This document shows positions 48,657 through 57,659 of a stretch of 64,000 nucleotides of DNA, in pieces. The DNA lies in the NCBI GenBank assembly GCA_963815965.1, contig CAWFIT010000001.1, forward strand, positions 62,001 through 126,000, written 5' to 3'. Every line of letters begins with the position of its first letter. Positions within the stretch are counted from its first letter, which is position 1. This DNA is from DASVFB01 sp963815965. GTDB lineage: Bacteria > Actinomycetota > Thermoleophilia > Gaiellales > Gaiellaceae. The translations under genes and the position numbers were made by a program. The notes under the pieces are model-generated. The model saw nothing but the letters and a program-made list of their open reading frames with translations, did no database searches and had not been told where the DNA came from.

Positions 48657-49027
48657 ATACCGAGCTGCGCGAACGCATCAAGAACGTGATCGAGACCGAG
48701 CCTGTCGCGGTCTTCATGAAAGGCTCTCCACAGTTCGTCATGTGCGGCAATTCGGAGCGGGCGCTGCAGGCGCTGCGCGGTTCCGGAGCGCCGGTCACCG
48801 CGGTGGACGTACTGCCCGACCCGGAGATCCGGCAGGAGCTGTCGGCGCTTTCCGGCTGGCCGACGATCCCGCAGATCTTCATCGGCGGCGAACTCGTCGG
48901 CGGCGCGGACATCGTGGAAGAACTGGCCGCGAGCGGGGAACTCGAGCAGAAGCTCAGTGAGTCGCTGGGCGACGGCTACCGGGACGAGGCCACGGAGCGC
49001 GTCGTTTCGGTGCTCGTGCCGGTTTAG
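48653..49027 (+). CDS. grxD: Monothiol glutaredoxin (Grx4/GrxD type)
   Basis: A 124-residue thioredoxin-fold protein. IKNVIETEPVAVFMKGSPQF, then the active site CGNS where the family normally has CGFS, then WPTIPQIFIGGELVGGADIVEEL (cis-Pro and GSH/Fe-S site). The Phe-to-Asn change is notable. The Fe-S role with BolA is inferred from the family and from the coupled gene pair. The product has about 15 extra residues at the C-terminus. Confidence 0.92.
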   Translation: MNTELRERIKNVIETEPVAVFMKGSPQFVMCGNSERALQALRGSGAPVTAVDVLPDPEIRQELSALSGWPTIPQIFIGGELVGGADIVEELAASGELEQKLSESLGDGYRDEATERVVSVLVPV

Positions 49028-49115
49028 GCCGGCGGGTCGCTCAACGCCGCGTCCGGGACACGGCGCAAACAGCCATGCCCGGGGACAGTCCCTCGGACCT
49101 GGGCGATAGGGCCGT

Positions 49116-49121
49116 TAGCAT
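49116..49121 (+). promoter_or_regulatory. -10-like hexamer for the VOC gene at 49128
   Basis: TAGCAT, 6 nt before the GTG at 49128. The 100-bp gap before it holds nothing else recognisable. Confidence 0.5.
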
Positions 49122-49127
49122 CGACCG

Positions 49128-49679
49128 GTGCGAATCGTCGCTGCGCGGTTTCCCGCGTCCGATCCCGATGCGCTCGCGCAGTGGTATGCGGACACGCTCG
49201 AAACCGCGCCCTCATTCGTACCCGGCGAGACGAGCCCCCAGCACTTCGCGTTCCACGTAGCTGACCTCGAGCCGTGGAAGCAACGCCTCGACGTCAGCGA
49301 GGAGCACGACTTCTCTAGCTGGGGCGGCGCTCGGGCCGTGTACTTCCGCGATCCCGAGGAGAACGTCGTCGAGCTGATCGCACGGCCCCAAGCACGGCCC
49401 GAACTCGCCTTCGCCGAGGTCGGTCTGCCGGTTGAGGACGTGGCCGCAGCCGTCGACGTCCTCGAGCGCGAGCTCGGATTGAATCCCTACGACGAGTGGG
49501 CCGACAGCTTTGCGCCGCTCGGCGACGACGACGGCCTGCTGATCGTCGTTCGCATCGGACGCGGCTGGTTCCCCGTCGGCGTGCCGTCCGGCACCGCGCC
49601 GGTCGAAGTGACGATCGCAGGCGCACGGACCGGAAGCGTCGAGTTGCCCGGCAGTCGCCACCGCGTCATCGGAACCTGA
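49128..49679 (+). CDS. VOC-family protein
   Basis: A 183-residue protein with two halves of the VOC fold: VAARFPASDPDALAQWYADTL and HFAFHVADLEPW-YFRDPEENVVELIAR, then AFAEVGLPVEDVAAAVDVLERELGL. The His and Glu ligands of the first module are present. The substrate is unknown; placement between sulfur genes may be chance. Confidence 0.75.
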   Translation: MRIVAARFPASDPDALAQWYADTLETAPSFVPGETSPQHFAFHVADLEPWKQRLDVSEEHDFSSWGGARAVYFRDPEENVVELIARPQARPELAFAEVGLPVEDVAAAVDVLERELGLNPYDEWADSFAPLGDDDGLLIVVRIGRGWFPVGVPSGTAPVEVTIAGARTGSVELPGSRHRVIGT

Positions 49680-49685
49680 CGCCGA

Positions 49686-49691
49686 TACGAT
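49686..49691 (+). promoter_or_regulatory. -10-like hexamer upstream of the gamma-synthase-type gene
   Basis: TACGAT, 10 nt before ATG 49702. An alternative ATG at 49690 overlaps the hexamer, which argues for the later start. Confidence 0.35.
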
Positions 49692-49701
49692 GGGTCGCCA
49701 G

Positions 49702-50844
49702 ATGGACTTCGAGACGCGCGCGATTCACGAGGGGCAGGAGCCGGATCCGACGACCGGTTCGCTCACGACGCCGATCTACGCAACGTCGACGTATGTCCAG
49801 GAAGAGGTCGGCAAGAACAAGGGCTACGACTACTCGCGCGTCTCGAATCCGACGCGGACCGCGCTGCAGGCGTGCCTCGCGTCCCTCGAGGAAGCCGAGC
49901 ACGGCGTTGCGTTCGCGTCTGGACTGGGCGCAACGACGACGCTCATGCACCTGCTCAATCCCGGCGATCGCGTCGTGCTGATCGCGGACGTCTACGGCGG
50001 GGTGTACCGCATGACCTCGCAGGTGTACGAGCCGAAGGGCTACGTCTTCGAGTACATCCCAGCGCAGGAGTTCGCGAACCTCGCCGACCATCTCGACAAC
50101 AAGACGCGCATGGTGTGGGTCGAGACGCCGTCGAACCCGCTGCTGAACGTCGTCGACATTCGTGCAGCGGCCGACGCGGCGCACGCCGTCGGCGCGATCC
50201 TCGCCGTCGATAACACGTTCGCGTCTCCGTACCTCCAGACACCGCTCGCACTCGGCGCGGACGTTGTCGTGCACTCCACGACGAAGTACCTCGGCGGCCA
50301 CTCCGACGTCATCGGCGGCTTCGTCGCGACGAACGACCCGACGATCGCGGAGCGTCTCTTCTTCCTGCAGAAGTCCCTCGGCGCGGTCCCGGGGCCGTTC
50401 GACGCGTGGCTCGTCCTGCGCGGCATCAAGACGCTCGCTCTTCGCATGCGCCAGCACTGTGAGAACGCCCGCGCCGTCGTCGCCTATCTCGAGCAGCACG
50501 ACTCGGTCGAGCATGTGTACTACCCCGGGCTGCCGTCGCACCCAGGGCACGAGATCGCGGCGCGACAGATGCGCGACTTCGGCGGCATGGTCTCCTTCCT
50601 CGCCCCGTCGGAGGAGGAAGCGCTCGCAATCGTCGCGCGCACGAAGATCTGGAAGCTCGCGGAGTCCCTTGGCGGCGTCGAGTCGATGATCGAGGTGCCC
50701 GCGCGGATGACGCACGCGTCGACGGCCGACGCGCCGTTCGCACCGCCGAAGAACCTCGTCCGCCTCTCGGTCGGGATCGAGTCGGCCGACGACCTCGTCG
50801 CCGACCTCGCGCAGGCGCTCGTTCCCGCAGCAGCGCACGCGTAG
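49702..50844 (+). CDS. Cystathionine gamma-synthase-type PLP enzyme (Cys/Met metabolism)
   Basis: PLP-dependent enzyme of transsulfuration: gamma-synthase or gamma-lyase activity, possibly both with CBS at 47 kb. The 380 residues begin MDFETRAIHEGQEPDPTTGS and contain YDYSRVSNPTRTALQACLASLE, FASGLGATTTLMHLL, DNTFASPYLQTPLALGADVVV and the PLP lysine in VVHSTTKYLGGHSDV. GVESMIEVPARMTHAS is the substrate carboxylate region. An ATG 12 bp upstream (49690) is possible but lies within the hexamer. Confidence 0.92.
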   Translation: MDFETRAIHEGQEPDPTTGSLTTPIYATSTYVQEEVGKNKGYDYSRVSNPTRTALQACLASLEEAEHGVAFASGLGATTTLMHLLNPGDRVVLIADVYGGVYRMTSQVYEPKGYVFEYIPAQEFANLADHLDNKTRMVWVETPSNPLLNVVDIRAAADAAHAVGAILAVDNTFASPYLQTPLALGADVVVHSTTKYLGGHSDVIGGFVATNDPTIAERLFFLQKSLGAVPGPFDAWLVLRGIKTLALRMRQHCENARAVVAYLEQHDSVEHVYYPGLPSHPGHEIAARQMRDFGGMVSFLAPSEEEALAIVARTKIWKLAESLGGVESMIEVPARMTHASTADAPFAPPKNLVRLSVGIESADDLVADLAQALVPAAAHA

Positions 50845-50851
50845 CGCGCAA

Positions 50852-52360
50852 GTGCGCCTCGGCGCGATCGTCTTCATCGCCGGCGGCGCGACGCTCGCGG
50901 TGGAGATCTGCGCATCGCGGCTGCTCGCACCGTTCTTCGGCAACTCGACCGTCGTCTGGGCGAACGTGATCGGCCTCATCCTCGTCTACCTGTCGATCGG
51001 CTACTGGTTCGGCGGACGGATCGCCGACCGCCTGCCGCACAGGGTCGTGCTCGGCCGAATCGTCCTCGTCGCCGCCGCAGGGGTCGCGGTCATCCCGTTC
51101 ATCGCCCGCCCGTTCCTCGACGCCACGGTCAGCCAGCTCGACGCCGCGTCGGTCGGCGCTGTGATCGGCTCGTTCATCGCGGCGCTCGCATTGTTCGCCG
51201 TACCGGTGACGCTGCTCGGAACCGTGAGCCCGTTCGCGATCCGGCTCGCCGTCCCGTCGGTGGAACAGGCAGGCACAGTGTCCGGCCGTCTCTACGGCCT
51301 CTCGACGATCGGCAGCATCTTCGGCACGTTCGCCACGGCGCTCGTCGCCATTCCGTTCATCGGGACGCAGCGAACGCTGATCGGAACCGCGGTACTGCTC
51401 GCGCTCGCCGCCGGGCTGCTGCTCGGGCCGCGCTGGCAGCTGCTGACGATCGCGCTGGCCACGCTGCTGGCCGTTCCGCCCGGTGCGATCAAGGCGGCGC
51501 ACGGCGTCCTCTACGAGGGCGAGTCGCAGTACCAGTACATCGACGTGCGCGAGCGCGACGACGGATCGCGCGTGCTCGAGCTGAACGAAGGCGTTGTCGT
51601 CAACTCGGTCTGGTACCCGAACAGCGTCCTCACCGGCGGTGAGTGGGACATGTTCCTCGTCGTGCCGCCGCTCGTCCCCCACCCCGTGCGACACGCGCTC
51701 GTGCTGGGCAACGCCGGCGGCTCGACCGCGCGCGGGCTCGCCGCTCTGTACCCGGGCGTCGAGATCGACGGCGTCGAGCTCGACCCAAAGGTGACCGATG
51801 CCGCACGGCGTTTCCTCGGGCTCGACGCGATCCCGCGCCTGCACGTGATCACGGCCGACGCGCGCGCGTACCTGAGGAGCACGAGCAAACGCTACGACGT
51901 GATCGCGATCGACACATACAGGCAGCCGTACATTCCGTTCCAGGTGACGACGCGCGAGTTCTTCCGGCTCGTCCGCTCGCATCTGACGCCCGGCGGAGCC
52001 GTCGCGCTCAACGTCGCGCGCTTCCCCGGCGACCGCGGCCTCCTGAGCGCGATCGCCGCCACCGTGCGTACCGAGCTCGGGCAGGCGTGGACGTGGGACG
52101 CGCTTCGGTTCAACACGCTGCTCTTCGCGTTCGAATCGCCTGTGACGCGTAAGGAGCTCGTGCGACGAGTCGGCGCCGCGCCCGCTCCCGTACAGTCGCT
52201 CGTGCCGCTGTTTCGCAGACAGGTCGCCCCCGCGGGATTCCGCGGCACGATCCTCACGGACGACCGCGCTCCCGTGGAGTGGCTCGCCGACCGCGCGATC
52301 GTCTCGTACATCGCGGGCGGCGGGCGGGTTCAGGAGGACCACCTGCCGACCCAGCCCTAA
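50852..52360 (+). CDS. Fused membrane/spermidine synthase-like protein
   Basis: A 502-residue protein. Residues 1-215 form about seven to eight transmembrane helices (FIAGGATLAVEICASRLLAPF start; GLILVYLSIGYWFGGRIADR). Residues 220-500 form a Rossmann-fold aminopropyltransferase/methyltransferase-like domain with ALVLGNAGGSTARGLAAL (SAM-like loop), IDGVELDPKVTDAARRFLGL and DVIAIDTYRQPYIPFQV. The fusion of an MFS-like membrane part to a spermidine synthase domain is widespread and poorly characterised. It follows the gamma-synthase gene by 7 bp. Confidence 0.88.
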   Translation: MRLGAIVFIAGGATLAVEICASRLLAPFFGNSTVVWANVIGLILVYLSIGYWFGGRIADRLPHRVVLGRIVLVAAAGVAVIPFIARPFLDATVSQLDAASVGAVIGSFIAALALFAVPVTLLGTVSPFAIRLAVPSVEQAGTVSGRLYGLSTIGSIFGTFATALVAIPFIGTQRTLIGTAVLLALAAGLLLGPRWQLLTIALATLLAVPPGAIKAAHGVLYEGESQYQYIDVRERDDGSRVLELNEGVVVNSVWYPNSVLTGGEWDMFLVVPPLVPHPVRHALVLGNAGGSTARGLAALYPGVEIDGVELDPKVTDAARRFLGLDAIPRLHVITADARAYLRSTSKRYDVIAIDTYRQPYIPFQVTTREFFRLVRSHLTPGGAVALNVARFPGDRGLLSAIAATVRTELGQAWTWDALRFNTLLFAFESPVTRKELVRRVGAAPAPVQSLVPLFRRQVAPAGFRGTILTDDRAPVEWLADRAIVSYIAGGGRVQEDHLPTQP

Positions 52361-52368
52361 GTAGCTGG

Positions 52369-52374
52369 TAGAAA
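52369..52374 (+). promoter_or_regulatory. -10-like hexamer for the MBL gene
   Basis: TAGAAA, 6 nt before the ATG at 52381. The last base is A instead of T. Confidence 0.35.
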
Positions 52375-52380
52375 ACCGCG

Positions 52381-53259
52381 ATGCCGCTCGAGCCCGTCGA
52401 CCTGCTGCACCTGGGGAACGAGCGCGTGATCGGCGTGTACGTCGTCGACACGCCGGAGGGACCGGCGCTTTTCGACTGCGGGCCGGCGACCTGCTTCGAG
52501 CGGCTCGAGGCGGCCGTCGACCTGGCCGAGATCAGGCACCTGCTGCTGTCGCACATCCATCTCGACCACGCCGGCGCCGCCGGGCACGTCGTGCGCGCGC
52601 ACCCACAGGTCCGAGTCCACGTGGCCGAGATCGGCGCGCCTCACGTGATCGACCCCGCGCGGCTGATCGGCTCGGCGCGCCGTCTCTACGGCGACGAGCT
52701 CGACAGGCTCTACGGCGAGCCGCTTCCGGTACCCCAGGAGAACGTCGAGGTGATCTGGGACACCGCCGCCGGCGTGAAGTCGTTCCCGGCGCCGGGCCAC
52801 GCGTCTCACCACGTCTGTTACCTGCTCGACGACGGGACGCTGCTCGCGGGCGACGCGACAGGCGTCCGCATCCTCCCCGGCAGGCACGTGCTTCCGCACG
52901 CGCCGCCTCCCGACATCGATCTCGAGGCGTGGGAGCGAACGTTCGACGAGGTGCTGCGCCACCAACCCGAGCGTCTGGCGTTGATCCACTTCGGAGTCGT
53001 GTCCGGCATCGAGGACGTTGCGGAGCACATCGAACGCACGCGCCTCTACCTGGGAGTTTGGGCCAAGAGGGTGCACGACGGCATGACCGAGGACGAGTTC
53101 GTCGCGGCCGCACGCGCAGATATCGAGGCTAGCGAGGGCGTGGGTGAGGGCGCGGGCGCGTACTTCCGGGCGGCTCCCTTGGACCAGTCGTATCTTGGGC
53201 TGGAGCGCTACTGGCGCAAGAAAGGAGAGCAGGATGCCGAAGCCGCCACTTCCGCCTGA
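52381..53259 (+). CDS. Metallo-beta-lactamase-fold hydrolase
   Basis: A 292-residue hydrolase with the HxHxDH motif in LLLSHIHLDHAGAAGHVV, SFPAPGHASHHVCYLL (third zinc site), LLAGDATGVRI and LIHFGVVSG near the end. Family members include glyoxalase II, RNase Z and lactonases. The C-terminal 60 residues form a helical extension. Start is ATG 52381. Confidence 0.88.
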   Translation: MPLEPVDLLHLGNERVIGVYVVDTPEGPALFDCGPATCFERLEAAVDLAEIRHLLLSHIHLDHAGAAGHVVRAHPQVRVHVAEIGAPHVIDPARLIGSARRLYGDELDRLYGEPLPVPQENVEVIWDTAAGVKSFPAPGHASHHVCYLLDDGTLLAGDATGVRILPGRHVLPHAPPPDIDLEAWERTFDEVLRHQPERLALIHFGVVSGIEDVAEHIERTRLYLGVWAKRVHDGMTEDEFVAAARADIEASEGVGEGAGAYFRAAPLDQSYLGLERYWRKKGEQDAEAATSA

Positions 53260-53644
53260 GGTCGACGCACTGCTTCGCAAGGCCAACCCCGCGGTGATCG
53301 CGACGATCCGCGCCGACGGCTCGCCGCACACGGCGGCGACCTGGTACGACTGGGACGGCGAGCGGCTGCTCGTGAACATGGACGCGGCGCGCCTGCGACT
53401 GAAGAACATGCGACGCGATCCACGGGTCTCCCTCACGGTGATGCTCGGCTCGGACTGGTACAGGCAGGTGACGGTGTTCGGCCACGCGATCGAGATCCGC
53501 GACGACCCCGAGTTCAAGGACATCGACCGGCTCTGCCTGCGCTACACGCGGCGCCAGTTCCAGAACAGGTTGCGCGCCAGGATCAGCGCCGTCATCGAGC
53601 CCGACTCCTGGTACGGCTGGGAAGGCTCTACGTACTGGCCGTAG
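53234..53644 (+). CDS. PPOX-class F420-dependent-type protein
   Basis: A 136-residue split beta-barrel protein. ATIRADGSPHTAATWYDWDGERLLVN, RLRLKNMRRDPRVSLTVM and YTRRQFQNRLRARISAVIEP are typical of the pyridoxamine-phosphate-oxidase-like superfamily members that bind F420 in actinobacteria. F420 binding is inferred from family. The ATG at 53234 has AAAGGAGAGCAGG; it overlaps the MBL gene by 26 bp. Confidence 0.85.
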   Translation: MPKPPLPPEVDALLRKANPAVIATIRADGSPHTAATWYDWDGERLLVNMDAARLRLKNMRRDPRVSLTVMLGSDWYRQVTVFGHAIEIRDDPEFKDIDRLCLRYTRRQFQNRLRARISAVIEPDSWYGWEGSTYWP

Positions 53645-54680
53645 GCGCTTCGCGAGCGCGCGCCACGGCAAGTTCGTACGCCTTGCCGTAGTCGCTGACC
53701 ATGCGCATCGGCGAGAAACGCTCCTCGACATAGCGCCGTAGCTCGCGCGAGTCGAGGCGGTCGGCGGCCTCGAGCGCCTCGGGGATGATGCGGTAGTCCT
53801 CGACGATGATGCCGGAGCGGCCGTGCTCGATCACCTCGGGGACTGCCCCACGCGCCGTCGCGATCACCGGCGTGCCGCACGCCATCGACTCGATCATCAC
53901 GAGGCCGAACGGTTCCTCCCATTCGATCGGGAACAACGTCGCGCGCGCGTGCTGCAACAGTTCGACTTTCTCGCCGTGCGAGACCTCGCCGAGCCACTCG
54001 ATGCCGTTGCCGAGATGCGGCTCGACGAACTCCGCGAAGTACTGACGCTCCTTCGGCTCGCGCATCTTGCCCGCGAGCTTCAGCGGCAGCCCGGCCTCCA
54101 TCGCGACGGCGACGGCACGGTGGGCACCCTTGTCGGGGCTCATGCGCCCGAGGAACAGCAGGTAGTCGCCTCGTTGCGGCCGGAACGGATAGACGGAGAG
54201 ATCGAGCGCGTTCGGACAGTTCGCGAGCCAGTTGTAGTCCGGGCGCGGCTTCCGTTGGTTCATTGAGAGTGAGATGAACGAGGTGCGCGGCGCGACACGC
54301 GACACCTGGTCGTACAGATCACCCGGCTCGCCGTCGAGCGGCCCATGGACGGTGTGCACGACGGGCGTGTCAATCGCCGCGCCAAGCGTCGCCGCGACCG
54401 GGCCTGAATGGTCGTTGATCACGTCGAAGTCACCGGCGCGCTCGTAGCAGTGGAGGATGTGACGGAGCTCCCAGAACGAGCGGCCGATCCATTCGCTCGG
54501 CGCGACGGGATGAACCGCCGCGAGCTTCGCCTTCGTATGCGAATCGCCCGACGCGAAAAGCGTGACGTCATGCCCGCCGTCCACGAGCCCGTCCGCGAGC
54601 AGCGAGACGATCCACTCGACACCGCCGTAGCCGGTCGGCGGCACCGGAAACCAACATGGCGCGATAACTGCGATCTTCAT
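53628..54680 (-). CDS. Glycosyltransferase family 4-type
   Basis: A 350-residue GT-B enzyme. KIAVIAPCWFPVPPTGYGG with the GG of the donor/acceptor cleft, then a C-terminal half with LLFLGRMSPDKGAHRAV, FPIEWEEPFGLVMIESMACGTPVIA (the acidic EX7E-type motif) and EVIEHGRSGIIV. Probably adds a sugar to a glycan or lipid. Its ATG overlaps the stop of the debranching gene; its end overlaps the convergent PPOX gene by 17 bp. Confidence 0.9.
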   Translation of the reverse strand: MKIAVIAPCWFPVPPTGYGGVEWIVSLLADGLVDGGHDVTLFASGDSHTKAKLAAVHPVAPSEWIGRSFWELRHILHCYERAGDFDVINDHSGPVAATLGAAIDTPVVHTVHGPLDGEPGDLYDQVSRVAPRTSFISLSMNQRKPRPDYNWLANCPNALDLSVYPFRPQRGDYLLFLGRMSPDKGAHRAVAVAMEAGLPLKLAGKMREPKERQYFAEFVEPHLGNGIEWLGEVSHGEKVELLQHARATLFPIEWEEPFGLVMIESMACGTPVIATARGAVPEVIEHGRSGIIVEDYRIIPEALEAADRLDSRELRRYVEERFSPMRMVSDYGKAYELAVARAREAPTAST

Positions 54681-56740
54681 AACGGCTCCACTCTTACCCT
54701 TCCGTCCTCGAGTCTCACATCCCAGGTGGACTCGAACGCGCGAACGCCGGTGAGACGGATTGTGCCCGCCCAGTGCGGCAACTCGTTCGGAGCGACCGAC
54801 TCTAGGCGATTTCGGCGGCTGTCCGGCCGCAGGCCGAGCAGCACCTGAAGCAGCAGCACCGGCGTGCCCGCAGCCCACGCCTGCGGGCGCGCGGCGGTCG
54901 GATAGGCGATCGGAAAAGGTGTCTCCGAGCGCGGCAGGCCTGCAAAGACCTCGGGCAACTGGTGGTCGAAGTGGCGCGACGCGGCGAGCATCCGCTGCAC
55001 GATCCGATGCGCCTCGGGCCAGCGTTCGTACTGCGCGAGCCCCCACGCGATGAGCGAATTGTCGTGCGGCCACACCGTTCCGTTGTGGTACGAGAGCGGG
55101 CTGTACGCGGCATCGGCGTTCGACATCGTGCGCACGCCCCAGCCCGACCACAAGCCGCCGCCCATGAGCTGGTCGACGACGGCGTCGACGCGCTCCGGCG
55201 GGACGATGCGCGACCAGAGCAGGTGGCCCATGTTCGAGCAGATCGAGTCGACGCGGTTCTTCTCGGCGTCGAGCGCGAGCGCGTAGAAGCCGCCGCGGTC
55301 CTCGCACCAGAACGCCTCGTCGAAGCGTTGCATGAGCTCGTCGGCTTCGCGATCCAGCCGGTCAGCGAGCGAACGGTCGCGCCACGCCTCGCGCGCGACC
55401 TCTGCCATCCGCCGCTTCGCGTCGTAGACGTAGCCCTGCACTTCGCAGGGCGCGATCGGAGCGCGCGCGATGCGCCCGTCGTGGAAGCGCTGGGAGTCGA
55501 ACGAATCCTTCCACGACTGGACGTCCAGCCCGTGCGCCGCGCGCTTCTGGAACTCGACGAATCCGTCCCCGTCGCGATCGCCGTACCGGTCGATCCACTC
55601 CAGCGCCTTCAGCGCCGGCTGTTTGAGCTCGTCCGCGATCGAGATGTCGCCCGTCCACCGCCAGACCTCCGAGAACAGGATCAGGTACAGCGGCGTCGCG
55701 TCGAGCGTTCCGTAGTAACGGCTGAACCAGTTCTGGGCCGCCTTGCCGTTTCGAACCTCGTGCACGATCTTGCCCGGCTCCGCGTCGATCGACGGATCGT
55801 CCTCGTCGGCCTGCAACATCGCGAGCGCTGCGAGCGCGTTATGCGCGAGCTCGGGGCCGAACAGCAGCGTCTGCAGGCAAGTGATCAGTGTGTCTCGCCC
55901 GAAAACAGTCATGAACCACGGCATGCCGGCCGCGGGGAGCGTCATAACGCTGGATTCCTTCGAGCTGCGCATGCGCAGGGCCGCTAGATCGGCAACCGAC
56001 TGGCCGAATGAGCGCTCGAGCTCCACCCATTCGGCGCGCAGTTGCGGGACGCGCAGCTGCCACGCAGCAAGCGAGTCGCGAACGCGTCCGCGTTCCTCCC
56101 CGAAGCGGCGCTCGATCATCGTCGGCACGAGCACGTCACCGTCCGACACGGGGACGACGTCGATCCGCACCTCCCAGCGCTCCCGCGGCTGGAGGTCGAC
56201 GTGGAAGGTGATGCTGGAGCCGTCCACCCGACCTTCACGCGAGAAGATGATCTGCGTTCGCAGCGAGTCTTCGGGGTCCTCGAGCACGAACTGGTTGTGC
56301 TCGGGCTCGAAGCGAGAAGGCGCCGGATCGGGGAGCGGCGTCGCATGCTCGGGGTCACCGAGCGCGAAGTCGTGCTGCTTGACGGAGAGGATGTCTGCGA
56401 AATCGGAGGCGAGATCGAACCCGAGCTCGAGCGACACGGGGTCCATCGATTCGTTCTCGAGCACGACGACGTCCTGCATGCCTTCTCCGACGAATCTCTC
56501 GCGCGTGATAGCGATCTGGTCGTGAAGCAGCCCTCCTGCGGGCGGATTGCGGAGAAAGAACGCGGCGGAGAAGTACTCGACCTTGCCGGCCGAGAGCAGC
56601 AGCGGCGTCACGCCGTTGACGGTGAGCTTGAGCCGCGAGAGGAACCGCGTGTCCTCGGCGAAGAGGCCGCTCGCCCCGCCGCCCACGTCACCGATGTCGT
56701 CGCAAATGCAGAACGTCGATCCCTCGAGGATCGTGAACAT
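54677..56740 (-). CDS. Glycogen debranching enzyme-type alpha-1,6-glucosidase
   Basis: A 687-residue protein. Residues about 1-200 are the N-terminal domain found in debranching enzymes (GGGASGLFAEDTRFLSRLKLTVNG). Residues about 260-650 form an (alpha/alpha)6 barrel with MPWFMTVFGRDTLITCLQTL, GDRDGDGFVEFQKRA, KDSFDSQRFHDG and SYHNGTVWPHDNSLIAWGL. The residues match the GDE/amylo-alpha-1,6-glucosidase group. It is coupled to the glycosyltransferase gene (ATGA overlap). Structured repeat copy B lies just upstream, on the same strand as its leader. Confidence 0.88.
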   Translation of the reverse strand: MFTILEGSTFCICDDIGDVGGGASGLFAEDTRFLSRLKLTVNGVTPLLLSAGKVEYFSAAFFLRNPPAGGLLHDQIAITRERFVGEGMQDVVVLENESMDPVSLELGFDLASDFADILSVKQHDFALGDPEHATPLPDPAPSRFEPEHNQFVLEDPEDSLRTQIIFSREGRVDGSSITFHVDLQPRERWEVRIDVVPVSDGDVLVPTMIERRFGEERGRVRDSLAAWQLRVPQLRAEWVELERSFGQSVADLAALRMRSSKESSVMTLPAAGMPWFMTVFGRDTLITCLQTLLFGPELAHNALAALAMLQADEDDPSIDAEPGKIVHEVRNGKAAQNWFSRYYGTLDATPLYLILFSEVWRWTGDISIADELKQPALKALEWIDRYGDRDGDGFVEFQKRAAHGLDVQSWKDSFDSQRFHDGRIARAPIAPCEVQGYVYDAKRRMAEVAREAWRDRSLADRLDREADELMQRFDEAFWCEDRGGFYALALDAEKNRVDSICSNMGHLLWSRIVPPERVDAVVDQLMGGGLWSGWGVRTMSNADAAYSPLSYHNGTVWPHDNSLIAWGLAQYERWPEAHRIVQRMLAASRHFDHQLPEVFAGLPRSETPFPIAYPTAARPQAWAAGTPVLLLQVLLGLRPDSRRNRLESVAPNELPHWAGTIRLTGVRAFESTWDVRLEDGRVRVEPL

Positions 56741-56769
56741 CAGTGCCTCTTCTCGTAATGTCGCCGCGC

Positions 56770-56876
56770 TTCTGGCGCGCGAAAAGCAAGCAATGGAAGG
56801 ACGCAGGGAGCCCCGATAGCAAGAGCTATCGGGGCGACTGAGGACGCTCCAGTGCGCAGCTTTGCAGCCGCCAGAA
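56770..56876 (-). repeat. Structured repeat, copy B (107 bp)
   Basis: Exactly 107 bp between TTCTGGCG and CGCCAGAA, inverted relative to copy A. The central hairpin at 56811-56834 is CCCCGATAGC-AAGA-GCTATCGGGG. It sits between the SDR gene and the debranching enzyme gene, both on the minus strand. Inside the outer stem a second pairing, GCAAAGC with GCTTGC, would extend the structure. Confidence 0.85.
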
Positions 56877-56904
56877 GTGCGGATGACATTGCGAGGAGAG
56901 GCAC

Positions 56905-57645
56905 TTAGTCCCGCACGATTCGCGCGCCCGAGGCCTGCGCGAGCGCCATCACGACGATCTCGTCGACGTTGACGTTCGGTGGTCGCGTGACCGCGAACAG
57001 GATGCAGTCCGCGACGTCCTCCGCACGCATCGGCCCACCCAGTGCGACATTCGTGTAGACGGCGCGGGCCTTCTCCTCGTCTCCCCCGAAGCGCACGCGG
57101 GCGAAGTCGGTCTCGACGAGGCCCGGCGCGATCGTCGTGATCCGAATCGGCCGGCCGAGGAGGTCTTCGCGCAACGCGCGGGAGAACGCGTGCACGGCCG
57201 CCTTCGAGAGGCAGTAGAGCGTGCCCTTCTCGTACGGCCAGATCGCCGCGACGCTGCCGAGGTTGACGATGTGCCCGCTGCCCTGCTCGAGATGCGGCAG
57301 GGAGAGGCGCGTCATCCGGATCACACCGTTGACGTTCGTTTCGAGCACGGTGCTCTCGTCCTCCTCGGTCGAGTCCGCGAACGGGTTGCGGCCGAGCGCG
57401 AGGCCGGCGTTGTTGACGAGGATGTCGAGCCCGCCGAACTCGTCCACGGCGCGCGCGACGAATGCGGCGCAGCTCTCGGGATCGGTGACGTCCAGCTCGA
57501 GCGCGAGGTCGGCCTCGATGGCATCGACACGGCGGGCACCCCCGGCCACGCGTGCCCCTGCCTCGCGCAGCGCGCGCGCCGTCGCTGCCCCGATCCCGCT
57601 CGACGCGCCGGTGACGATCGCGGTCTTGCCGCTCAAAGGAGGCAT
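56905..57645 (-). CDS. Short-chain dehydrogenase/reductase
   Basis: A 246-residue classical SDR. KTAIVTGASSGIGAATAR (NAD(P) loop), DILVNNAGLALGRNP, then GSVAAIWPYEKGTLYCLSKAA, where the catalytic Tyr and Lys appear as YCLSK. Substrate unknown; related to YdfG-type 3-hydroxy acid dehydrogenases. Start ATG 57645; TAGGCT is 8 nt upstream. Confidence 0.9.
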   Translation of the reverse strand: MPPLSGKTAIVTGASSGIGAATARALREAGARVAGGARRVDAIEADLALELDVTDPESCAAFVARAVDEFGGLDILVNNAGLALGRNPFADSTEEDESTVLETNVNGVIRMTRLSLPHLEQGSGHIVNLGSVAAIWPYEKGTLYCLSKAAVHAFSRALREDLLGRPIRITTIAPGLVETDFARVRFGGDEEKARAVYTNVALGGPMRAEDVADCILFAVTRPPNVNVDEIVVMALAQASGARIVRD

Positions 57646-57653
57646 GGCGCGTG

Positions 57654-57659
57654 AGCCTA
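57654..57659 (-). promoter_or_regulatory. -10-like hexamer for the SDR gene
   Basis: Minus-strand TAGGCT, 8 nt before the ATG at 57645, overlapping the 3' end of the CDF gene. Confidence 0.4.

Noticed and set aside
49690..49701. ATG 49690 as the start of the gamma-synthase-type gene
   Set aside because: It lies inside the TACGAT hexamer; homologues begin at the MDFETRAIH sequence, ATG 49702.
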